In this document: positions 7,935 through 14,101 of the stretch, piece after piece
How positions within the stretch are numbered: position 1 is the stretch's first letter
How the letters are laid out: the number at the start of each line of letters is the position of its first letter
Assembly (NCBI RefSeq): GCF_938045625.1
Contig: NZ_CALIAV010000014.1
Location: 1 to 14,540 of the forward strand
Direction of reading: 5' to 3'
DNA: 14,540 bases
DNA from: an uncultured Campylobacter sp.
GTDB taxonomy: Bacteria; Campylobacterota; Campylobacteria; Campylobacterales; Campylobacteraceae
Notes under the pieces: model-generated
Databases searched by the model: none
What the model was told of the DNA's origin: nothing
What the model saw: the letters and a program-made list of their open reading frames with translations, nothing else
Position numbers and translations under genes: made by a program

Positions 7935-8332
7935 CTTTTAAAGCCTGTTTGTTTTTATTATCCTAAATTATCTCTACAAAGTAAAATAGTTAAATTTGAC
8001 GGATTTAATTTTAAATTTGCCTATATTTTAAGAATTTGAAAGGAGTCAATTAACCTTTTACAACTAAATTTTAGTAAAACAAACTTAATAAGTCTCCTCA
8101 TAGTTTGCAAATTTGACGTCCAAACAGGTGCTTAAACGTTAGTAAATTTACTACTACAGGAGATGACTTATTAACGGTAGATGTTGAAATTTCATCTTTG
8201 TCGGTTAAATTTGTACGTATTTCAAAAATTTGATCAATTTTTCTGCCGGTTTGAAAATTTGATGAACTATTAGCTAACGTTAATTTTTAACTATGAATTT
8301 TACGTAACTGACGGATAACGTTTTACAAAAGG
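7935..8332. other. AT-rich convergent intergenic region with no supported gene
   Basis: This 398-bp gap separates the tails of the plus-strand NosL/ABC operon and the minus-strand kpsF-rluB operon. It is much richer in A and T than its neighbours and full of AAATTTG words. I see no reading frame with a credible ribosome binding site and no tRNA-like fold. It holds an imperfect inverted repeat (8085-8174), a short palindrome GTAAATTTAC (8142-8151) and TAACGTTA at 8275-8282. A GC-rich intrinsic terminator with a U-run is not obvious for either operon. The length is more than two terminators would need, so a decayed gene or a small RNA is possible. Confidence 0.6.
8085..8174. repeat. Imperfect inverted repeat in the convergent gap
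   Basis: The left arm at 8085-8098 is TTAATAAGTCTCCT. The right arm at 8158-8174 is the reverse complement with three extra bases (AGGAGATGACTTATTAA). Fourteen pairs form around a 3-nt bulge, with 59 bases between the arms. A weaker related string, AGGAGTCAATTAAC, lies at 8041-8054. It could be a long-loop RNA hairpin or the ends of a decayed element. It could also arise by chance in such AT-rich DNA. Confidence 0.4.
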
Positions 8333-8344
8333 TTAGTACCTAAC
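8332..8344 (-). terminator. Weak hairpin overlapping the rluB stop codon
   Basis: On the minus strand GTTAG-GTA-CTAAC forms a 5-bp stem with a 3-nt loop and is followed by CCTTTTG. It overlaps the rluB stop. The stem is short and the T-run is poor, so it is at best a weak terminator. Confidence 0.2.
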
Positions 8345-9106
8345 GTTATTTACCTTTAGAAAATCCCTCAGCGCTTCGTATTCGCCGTTTTCAAAGTATC
8401 GCCATTTACCAGGCTTTAGTATACCAAGATCGACGCGCCCGAAACTAACGCGTTTTAGATCCATTACCTCAAGGTCGAAATATCCAAAAAATCGGCGTAG
8501 TTCGCGGTTTTGTCCCTCGTTTATCACGACTTTTAGTTTCGTAAAGCCGCCGCTGGCGCCAAAAATTTTATAGTCCAAAAAGGGCTTAAATTCCATTGAT
8601 TTTATCGCAGTTTTAGCATGCGCACCCTTGGTGGCATCCGCGGCAAAAAACCCCTCGTTCATCGCCGTTATTACTTCGGGCGTTATCTCGCCTTTTACTT
8701 TGAGATAATATTCGCGCTCGACGTCGCTGTTCATCAGCGCGGTTGCGATCGCTGGAGCGTCCGTTAGTAAAAGCAGCCCCTCGCTAGCGTAGTCAAGTCG
8801 CCCGATACTAACAAATTTAGCAAACTGTCGGTCAAGGCTATCATAGATCGTTTTGCGTCCACGGTCGTCTTTTTTACTAACGAGTTCGCCTTTTTGTTTG
8901 TGATAAACGATCACGGTAAATTCTTTTTTCAGTCTCACTATGCGGCCGTTTATCTTCACTTTATCCTCATCGCTAACGCTAGTGGCTAGCTCACTAACTA
9001 ATCGGCCGTTTACGCTAACTTTACCTTGTTTTATGAGCTCGTCAGCCTCTCTACGCGAATAACTCGTGTTATGCGATATAAATTTATTTAGTCTGCTTTT
9101 TTGCAT
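8333..9106 (-). CDS. rluB: 23S rRNA pseudouridine synthase, RluB/RsuA family
   Basis: A 257-residue enzyme that isomerises a uridine of large-subunit rRNA to pseudouridine (U2605 for E. coli RluB). An S4 RNA-binding domain (about 1-60; RLNKFIS near the start, SRREADELI and VSVNG) is followed by the RsuA-type catalytic domain. The active-site motif is GRLDYASEGLLLLTD at 102-116, with catalytic D105. NEGQNRELRRFF in the C-terminal half is the family's second conserved motif. RsuA, RluB and RluE share these features; RluB is favoured because I recall rluB beside ribonuclease J in Campylobacter jejuni. The start codon lies one base beyond the kpsF stop, so the two are co-transcribed. Confidence 0.9.
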   Translation of the reverse strand: MQKSRLNKFISHNTSYSRREADELIKQGKVSVNGRLVSELATSVSDEDKVKINGRIVRLKKEFTVIVYHKQKGELVSKKDDRGRKTIYDSLDRQFAKFVSIGRLDYASEGLLLLTDAPAIATALMNSDVEREYYLKVKGEITPEVITAMNEGFFAADATKGAHAKTAIKSMEFKPFLDYKIFGASGGFTKLKVVINEGQNRELRRFFGYFDLEVMDLKRVSFGRVDLGILKPGKWRYFENGEYEALRDFLKVNNVRY

Positions 9107-9107
9107 T

Positions 9108-10067
9108 TTATAGTCCTAAATTTGCAAGGTCGTGTATGTGTAAAACACCGACCGGAACGCCGTTTTCTACGACGGCTAGGAGCTGGATCTTGTACCGCTC
9201 GATGAGCGCTAACGCATCTATCGCTAACATCTCTTTATCGTTTAGCTCTTTTGGCTTTAGCGTCGCATATTTGATCGCAGCGTCGTTTAGATCAAAGTCC
9301 TCTCTCATCAGCGCGCGCCTAAGGTCTCCGTCGCTTAAAATCGCATCCAAAACGCCGTCTTTATCGACGATGAGGACGGTGCCGAGTTTGCCGTGCGTCA
9401 TCGTATCGATCGCCTGTTTTAGACTCGCATTCCAGCGGACTATAGGCAAATTTTCGCTTCTCATCACGTCTTTTACTTTTAAAAATAATCTCTTGCCAAG
9501 ACTTCCGCCTGGATGAAAATTTGCAAAATCCTCTTTTTTAAATCCTCGCTTTTCCATCAAACAAACGGCTAACGCGTCGCCTAGGGCTAACGTTAGCGTC
9601 GTCGAGCTAGTCGGCGCAGCGTCCAGGGGGCAGGCTTCTTTGCTAACGTCAAGCTTCACAAAGGCGTCGCTAAATTTACCCAGCGTACTAAATTTATCTC
9701 TCGCCATCGCAACTATCGGCACGCCAAAACGCTGCACGTGAGGTAGGATTTTAGTTAGCTCCTCGCTCTCACCGCTAAAGCTAATGGCTAGTAGCGTATC
9801 ATCCTTACCAATCATACCCAGATCACCGTGCATCGCCTCGGTCGGATGCATGAAAAAGCTAGGCGTGCCCGTGCTAGCAAGCGTCGCAGCGATCTTTGTG
9901 CCGACGTGTCCGCTTTTACCCACGCCCGTAACCACGACTTTACCTTTGGTTTGGTATAAAATCTCGACAGCTTTTTCAAATTCGCCGTCTAAAATTTCGG
10001 CATTTCTTGTTAGCTCGTTAGCCTCCGTCTTTAGCACGTTAGCGGCTATTTTGATTATATCGCTCAT
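9108..10067 (-). CDS. kpsF: D-arabinose-5-phosphate isomerase, KpsF/GutQ family
   Basis: A 319-residue enzyme that converts D-ribulose 5-phosphate to D-arabinose 5-phosphate, the first step to Kdo for the LPS inner core (and for capsule, in some species). A SIS domain (about 30-175) precedes two CBS domains (about 200-255 and 265-319). The four residues I recall as important in E. coli KdsD (K59, E111, E152, H193) align with a constant offset of eight: K51 in GVGKSG, E103 in SGESEEL, E144 in KEACPLD and H185 in FHPGGSLG. The start is 9 nt past the ribonuclease J stop, with an AAGGG site overlapping that stop, and the stop is followed at once by rluB. The lone non-capsular setting points to housekeeping Kdo synthesis. 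Confidence 0.95.
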   Translation of the reverse strand: MSDIIKIAANVLKTEANELTRNAEILDGEFEKAVEILYQTKGKVVVTGVGKSGHVGTKIAATLASTGTPSFFMHPTEAMHGDLGMIGKDDTLLAISFSGESEELTKILPHVQRFGVPIVAMARDKFSTLGKFSDAFVKLDVSKEACPLDAAPTSSTTLTLALGDALAVCLMEKRGFKKEDFANFHPGGSLGKRLFLKVKDVMRSENLPIVRWNASLKQAIDTMTHGKLGTVLIVDKDGVLDAILSDGDLRRALMREDFDLNDAAIKYATLKPKELNDKEMLAIDALALIERYKIQLLAVVENGVPVGVLHIHDLANLGL

Positions 10068-10076
10068 TTTGCGCCC

Positions 10077-10148
10077 TTACATCAGGTATATTATCGGCAC
10101 GATGGTCGGATACTTTTTGACTTTTCTAAATATATGTTTGCGGATGCC
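10077..10148 (-). CDS. rnj: Ribonuclease J, C-terminal fragment only (cut at the sequence junction)
   Basis: Reading leftward on the minus strand, a frame ends at TAA (10077-10079) and encodes IRKHIFRKVKKYPTIVPI and then IYLM. This matches the conserved end of epsilonproteobacterial ribonuclease J ('RK.IFKKTKKYPTIVP'). Ribonuclease J is a metallo-beta-lactamase-fold exo/endoribonuclease central to mRNA decay. Upstream of about 10145 the frame stays open but no longer looks like ribonuclease J (GRQG, LFLS), and the plus strand there codes for an unrelated ligase. The gene order rnj, kpsF, rluB agrees with Campylobacter. Only about 22 residues are present, so the identification rests on this tail and on context. 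Confidence 0.72.
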   Translation of the reverse strand, partial: GIRKHIFRKVKKYPTIVPIIYLM

Positions 10149-10155
10149 TTGGCGG
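10130..10155. other. Junction between Campylobacter-like and Negativicutes-like DNA
   Basis: To the left, the minus strand encodes the ribonuclease J tail, the DNA is moderately AT-rich and AAATTT is common. To the right, the plus strand encodes an O-antigen ligase that lacks its N-terminal half, the DNA is GC-rich and I find no AAATTT. Both genes are broken at the same place. The exact base cannot be fixed by eye. The last residues that fit ribonuclease J (IRKH) end near 10145, and ligase-like sequence is plausible from about 10150. No insertion sequence, tRNA or target duplication is seen at the break. Confidence 0.8.
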
Positions 10156-10703
10156 CCCGACAGAAAAAGTGTTGTCTTGTCAGGATGGGGCTGGCCTTTT
10201 TCCTCTTGGGTGGAATCCTTACGCAGACCCCGGCCTTTCAGGCGCGGTTGGTGACACTGGCCCAGCCGACGTATCAGTCTAATTCCGAGCGGCTACTCAT
10301 GTGGCAGAGTGCCGTTCATGCGTTTCAGGATCATCCCGTCTTAGGGGTGGGACTGGGGAATTATGCCCACGCCTACCAGACGCAGTATATCAGTCCGGCG
10401 GCCAAAGAGCGCCGGCAGGGACACGCCCACAGCAACGTCATGCAGATGCTGGGGGAGCGGGGGGCTGTGGGAGCGTTTGCCTTCTGCGGCATGTGGCTGT
10501 ATTTCATGGCCTTTGCTCTGCGTGGCTGGCTTCGGACGAAGGAATCGGCGTATTTGGCCTTTTTGGCCATTGTCTTAGGTGTTATGCTGCAGGGGCTGAC
10601 GGAGTATAATCTGGGAACCGTGGTGGTTTCCAAAGCCTATTGGTTTTCTCTGGCGATCTGTCTCCAGTGGATCGCCCTGACGCGAAAGGAGCGAAGTGCA
10701 TGA
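10134..10703 (+). CDS. O-antigen ligase/polymerase family protein (Wzy_C), 5'-truncated at the junction
   Basis: The C-terminal part of a polytopic inner-membrane protein of the WaaL/Wzy family, which joins O-antigen to lipid A-core or polymerises O-units on the periplasmic face. The first ATG (10134) lies in the other organism's DNA, so the true start and N-terminal helices are missing. Visible features, counted from 10134, are helices at about 16-31, 110-130, 138-158 and 164-182, a periplasmic stretch with SNSERLLMWQSA (49-60) and HPVLGVGLGNY (67-77), and the conserved HAHSN (97-101), typical of the Wzy_C domain. Full-length relatives have about 400 residues or more; about 185 remain. Its stop overlaps the hldD start (ATGA). 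Whether it acts as ligase or polymerase cannot be told. Confidence 0.82.
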   Translation: MFADALAARQKKCCLVRMGLAFFLLGGILTQTPAFQARLVTLAQPTYQSNSERLLMWQSAVHAFQDHPVLGVGLGNYAHAYQTQYISPAAKERRQGHAHSNVMQMLGERGAVGAFAFCGMWLYFMAFALRGWLRTKESAYLAFLAIVLGVMLQGLTEYNLGTVVVSKAYWFSLAICLQWIALTRKERSA

Positions 10704-11671
10704 TCATCGTAACCGGCGGCGCCGGCTTCATCGGCAGCAATCTCGTCAAAGAACTCAACCGACAGGGGCGCGACGACATCCTCATCGTGGACGACCTCAA
10801 AGACGGTCAGAATTACAAGAACCTTCGGGGGCTGAAATTCTTCGATTACCGGTACAAGGACGATTTCCTGCAAAATATCGAGGATGACGATTTTGACGGC
10901 ACCGATGTGGACGCCATCTTTCACGAAGGGGCCTGCTCGGATACCATGGAATACGACGTGAACTACATGATGAGCGTCAACTACGAGTATTCCAAGGCCA
11001 TGCTCCATTACAGCCTGGAACACCGCATCCCCTTCCTCTACGCTTCCTCCGCTTCCACTTATGGCTTGGGGACGAACGGCTTTCGCGAAGGGGACGAGTG
11101 TGAGGATGCCCTCAATCCCTATGCTTTTTCCAAGTTAGCGTTCGACCGTTACGTGCGGCAGATTCTCCCTGAAGCCCGCAGTCAAGTGGTGGGGCTCCGT
11201 TATTTTAACGTCTATGGCCCTCAGGAACAGCACAAAGGGAAGATGGCTTCCATTTTCTATCAGCTCTACAATCAGATCAACGAAACCGGTGAAGCCCGTC
11301 TTTTCAGCGGGTACGGTGAATACGGCCCCGGCGAGCAGCGGCGGGATTTCATTTATGTCAAAGACGTGGTGAAGGTCAATCTATGGTTCTGGAGGGAAAA
11401 GGGGCCCAGCGGGATCTATAACTGCGGCACCGGCGAAGCACATACCTATAACGAAGCGGCGCAGGCGGTCATCGATGCTATAGGCAAGGGCACCATTGAG
11501 TATAGGGCTTTTCCGGAGATTTTGAAAGGAAAGTATCAGTCCTTTACCGAGTCTGATCAGCGCCTCCTCTTAGAGGCAGGGTACGACGAGGGATTCACGG
11601 AGATGCGGGCGGCCGTCAAGGAATACTGCGATTTCTTAAAAGACGGCGGTTATTTCACCTATGGAAAATAA
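10700..11671 (+). CDS. hldD: ADP-L-glycero-D-manno-heptose 6-epimerase
   Basis: The last enzyme of ADP-heptose synthesis: it epimerises C6 of ADP-D-glycero-D-manno-heptose, giving the donor for LPS inner-core heptosyltransferases. The 323-residue product is an extended SDR protein. NAD(P)-binding GGAGFIGSN is at 6-14, SSASTYG at 116-122, and the catalytic YAFSK (Y141, K145) follows. RYFNVYGP and GEQRRDFIYVKD are typical of the family. E. coli HldD has 310 residues. A longer reading from 10640 would add about 20 residues that merely overlap the ligase frame. ATG 10700 is preferred because GAAAGGAG lies just upstream and the Rossmann fold begins at once. It overlaps the ligase by 4 nt and gmhB by 11 nt. 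Confidence 0.95.
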   Translation: MIIVTGGAGFIGSNLVKELNRQGRDDILIVDDLKDGQNYKNLRGLKFFDYRYKDDFLQNIEDDDFDGTDVDAIFHEGACSDTMEYDVNYMMSVNYEYSKAMLHYSLEHRIPFLYASSASTYGLGTNGFREGDECEDALNPYAFSKLAFDRYVRQILPEARSQVVGLRYFNVYGPQEQHKGKMASIFYQLYNQINETGEARLFSGYGEYGPGEQRRDFIYVKDVVKVNLWFWREKGPSGIYNCGTGEAHTYNEAAQAVIDAIGKGTIEYRAFPEILKGKYQSFTESDQRLLLEAGYDEGFTEMRAAVKEYCDFLKDGGYFTYGK

Positions 11672-12197
11672 AGAGGCGCGCCTTCGCCCGGCGATTTTTT
11701 TTGACCGCGACGGGACGCTGAATGTGGACACGCACTATCTTTACAAGCCGGAAGAATTCCGCTGGATCAAAGACGCTCCCGCCGCCCTGCGCTGGGCCAA
11801 CGACCATGGCTATCTCACCGTTGTCGTCACGAATCAGAGCGGCGTTGCCCGGGGATTTTATACGGAAGAGGATGTGGAGAAGCTACACCGCTGGATGAAT
11901 GAGCGGCTGGGGGAGAGTGGCGCGCATATCGACGCTTTTTACTATTGCCCCCACCATCCTGGGGGAACTGTGGCAAAGTACCGAAAGAACTGCGACTGCC
12001 GCAAACCGGGGACAGCGCTGGTGGAAGAGGCCTGCCGGGTGCTTCACATCGACAAGAGCGCGTCCTTTTTCATTGGCGATGCCCAGCAGGATATGGAATG
12101 TGCCGCTCGGGCCGGTATTCGGGGTGTGCGGTATGAGGGGGGCAGCCTGTTGACGGCGCTTTTACGCGGCATGGAGTGTGACGAACATGGCCGATGA
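11661..12197 (+). CDS. gmhB: D-glycero-D-manno-heptose 1,7-bisphosphate 7-phosphatase
   Basis: A HAD-superfamily phosphatase of 178 residues that removes the C7 phosphate from heptose 1,7-bisphosphate, two steps before HldD. Motif I is FFDRDGTLN with nucleophile D15 and acid/base D17. Motif II is VVTNQSG (55-61). The zinc-binding loop has C96, H98, C111 and C113 (CPHHP and NCDCRKP). Motif IV is FFIGDAQQDME, with D140 and D144. The zinc ligands set GmhB apart from other HAD enzymes. The reading frame starts inside the end of hldD and overlaps the next gene by 11 nt, so the genes are translationally coupled. HisB-type phosphatase is the nearest alternative, but the hldD neighbour settles it. 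Confidence 0.95.
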   Translation: MENKEARLRPAIFFDRDGTLNVDTHYLYKPEEFRWIKDAPAALRWANDHGYLTVVVTNQSGVARGFYTEEDVEKLHRWMNERLGESGAHIDAFYYCPHHPGGTVAKYRKNCDCRKPGTALVEEACRVLHIDKSASFFIGDAQQDMECAARAGIRGVRYEGGSLLTALLRGMECDEHGR

Positions 12198-13134
12198 GAT
12201 TCATATCGTTTTCGCGGCGTATGATCGGTACGCCCAGCACGCCGCTGTGGCCATGGCTTCCGCCTTACTCCGTACGGCGGCGCCGGAGCGTCTTCACTTT
12301 TTCGTCTTAGACGACGGAGTGACGGCCGAAAAAAAGGAAAAAATGGAAAAAACCGTGGCGGCACTGGGAGGAAAACGTTTGACCTTCCTCTCCATTGAAG
12401 GGAAGGCCTTTGACGATTTTTTCGTCAGCGCCCAGCTCAGCCGCACGGCTTACGTCCGCTTGGCGGCAGCTGAACTTTTGCCGGAGACGGTAGCGCGCGT
12501 TCTCTACCTTGACTGCGATCTGCTCTTTTTTGATGACGCGGCGGGTCTTTGGGGAATAGACATGGGAGGGCAGCCCGTCGCGGCCGTCCCCGATTGCGGC
12601 ATCATGACCTCTGCCCGGCGCAGGCGGGAGAAGGCGGCGTGTATCGGCCTATCCGCCGGTGCGCCGTATTTTAATTCCGGCGTCCTTCTGTTAGACCTTG
12701 GCGCGTGGCGGCGGGGGGATTACACGCGGCATCTCTTGACCTTGGCGAAAGGAAAAGACTACCCTCACCACGATCAGGACGTGCTGAACGATTTTTTCCG
12801 GGATAACTGGCAGCCGCTGCCCCTGCGCTGGAACGTGATTCCTCCCGTCTGGTTCATGTTTTTGAAAGTGGCGGTCTCCCCGTGGCGTTACGAAGCCGCC
12901 GCCGCTCGGGAGAACCCGGGCATCCTGCACTACGCGGGCAGCTATAAGCCGTGGGAGTATTCCCGTCACCCGGCTTTTAACGGTGTTTATTACGATATCT
13001 TGGAAAAGACGGCCTTCGCCGACGCGCCGATGCCGCAGTTTGACCCGCGCAAAAAGAACCGCTCCATCGGGCGTCAGCTCCTCCGCCTTCGCATCGGCAG
13101 GTTTTGGAGCGCCGTCTGGGGCGGCGGGCATTGA
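12187..13134 (+). CDS. Family 8 glycosyltransferase (LPS core galactosyl/glucosyltransferase-like)
   Basis: A cytoplasmic GT-A, retaining glycosyltransferase of 315 residues counted from ATG 12187. The N-terminus HIVFAAYD starts the nucleotide-sugar fold. The metal-binding DxD is DCD at 109-111 in LYLDCDLLFF. YFNSGVLLLD (161-170), HHDQDVLN (184-191) and HYAGSYKPW (238-246) are the other GT8 hallmarks, the last supplying the second metal-binding His. It matches the LgtC, WaaI/WaaJ group, which adds hexoses from UDP-sugars to lipooligosaccharide core. A GTG at 12178 would add three residues, but GGAG at 12173-12176 fits the ATG better. The basic, aromatic C-terminus (RQLLRLRIGRFW) may attach it to the membrane. 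Sugar and linkage cannot be read. Confidence 0.92.
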   Translation: MADEIHIVFAAYDRYAQHAAVAMASALLRTAAPERLHFFVLDDGVTAEKKEKMEKTVAALGGKRLTFLSIEGKAFDDFFVSAQLSRTAYVRLAAAELLPETVARVLYLDCDLLFFDDAAGLWGIDMGGQPVAAVPDCGIMTSARRRREKAACIGLSAGAPYFNSGVLLLDLGAWRRGDYTRHLLTLAKGKDYPHHDQDVLNDFFRDNWQPLPLRWNVIPPVWFMFLKVAVSPWRYEAAAARENPGILHYAGSYKPWEYSRHPAFNGVYYDILEKTAFADAPMPQFDPRKKNRSIGRQLLRLRIGRFWSAVWGGGH

Positions 13135-13144
13135 GGAGAGAGAC

Positions 13145-14101
13145 ATGGACAGCGCCATCGCGTTAGGGAAAAGAATATACGATGTCCGCAAAGGACGGGA
13201 GGCGCGCCGCTGCGTAATCTTTATCCTGCGGTGCTGGCTGAACCGCGGCCGGATGCGAAAATTGGATGCCTATTTTCACACGACGCCGCTTCTCGCCGCC
13301 GTCGCGGCATCCTATCCTTTCGTCTACGAGCAGCCAACCCGGGCCTTTTTCTATCATCGATCCACTTTCGATGAGCGCATCCGGCTGGTGGAAGAACACA
13401 TGACCTTTCTGGCGCGGCGATTCTTGCCGGAGGTGGTGGCGGGCATTTATCAGGGCAAAGGTTATCTTCTTTGGGAGAGCTTATTTGAGGAGAAGCCCCT
13501 GCGGATTGAACTTTCCTTTGATCCGGGGCAGAGGAAAGAAGGCCTTCTGTCGGTGGTTCTGTACTGGGATGATGCCGCCCTCTACCAGATGATCTTTTGG
13601 ATCGCTAAGGATGGGGCGGGGGCGTGGACTTTATGGATTGGAGCTATGCAGGGGCCGAACCTTGGCGACGCGAAGGACGTGCTCAAAAGGCTTACGAAAT
13701 CTTGTCACGGCTTTCGGACGAAAAACCTCATCCTCTACGCCACCCAAGCGGTGGCCCGCGCTATGGGAATCGCCCGCATCTTGGCGGTGACGAACGAGGG
13801 CTACTACGCCAACAACCATGTTCGACTCGATCGCAAACTCAAGACGAACTTTAGCGATTTCTGGCGGGAAACAGGGGGATGGGAAACGTCGGATCCCCGC
13901 TTTGACGAACTGCCGTTGACGGAAGAGCGTAAGACCATGGAAGAAGTACCCACGAGAAAACGCGCCGTCTACCGCCGCCGCTTCGCTTTGATGGACGAGA
14001 TAGATACCGCCATAACGGCGGGGATGCAGGGATTATTTAGATTAACAGAGAGCTTCACTGATAAAAGCGTGCCAGCCAGTGGAGAAAATCGTACTGATTG
14101 A
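13145..14101 (+). CDS. VirK/YbjX family protein (DUF535)
   Basis: A 318-residue soluble protein. The recognised pattern of the family is present: an N-terminal helical part (YFHTTPLLAAVAASYPFVYEQ without a signal peptide), HMTFLARRF, a central beta-rich part (LRIELSFDP, EGLLSVVLYW), IGAMQGPN, KNLILYATQAVARAMGI, AVTNEGYYANNHVRLDRKLKTNFSDFW is the longest conserved stretch (about 219-245), and a basic C-terminus. VirK and YbjX are linked in enterobacteria to LPS or surface modification and resistance to antimicrobial peptides, but no reaction is established. ATG 13145 is chosen because GAGGAG lies 6 nt upstream; the frame open further upstream overlaps the GT8 gene. It is the last plus-strand gene of the LPS block, and its final 47 nt overlap the opposing gene. 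Confidence 0.85.
   Translation: MDSAIALGKRIYDVRKGREARRCVIFILRCWLNRGRMRKLDAYFHTTPLLAAVAASYPFVYEQPTRAFFYHRSTFDERIRLVEEHMTFLARRFLPEVVAGIYQGKGYLLWESLFEEKPLRIELSFDPGQRKEGLLSVVLYWDDAALYQMIFWIAKDGAGAWTLWIGAMQGPNLGDAKDVLKRLTKSCHGFRTKNLILYATQAVARAMGIARILAVTNEGYYANNHVRLDRKLKTNFSDFWRETGGWETSDPRFDELPLTEERKTMEEVPTRKRAVYRRRFALMDEIDTAITAGMQGLFRLTESFTDKSVPASGENRTD

Noticed and set aside
8224..8242. AT palindrome around TTGATCAA as a terminator
   Set aside because: There is no loop and the stem is A/T only, so it is unlikely to act as an intrinsic terminator.
9136..10254. Long plus-strand frames over kpsF
   Set aside because: They are antisense shadows of kpsF and cross the junction; they have no ribosome binding site or recognisable domain.
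10640..10699. Upstream start for hldD
   Set aside because: The extra residues lie in the ligase overlap and do not resemble HldD; the Rossmann strand and ribosome binding site support ATG 10700.
12983..13144. Upstream extension of the DUF535 gene
   Set aside because: It runs through the GT8 gene in another frame and is low-complexity; the GAGGAG site and family start point to ATG 13145.
12691..13191. Minus-strand frame across the GT8 gene
   Set aside because: Antisense shadow in GC-rich DNA; the plus-strand GT8 motifs are clear.
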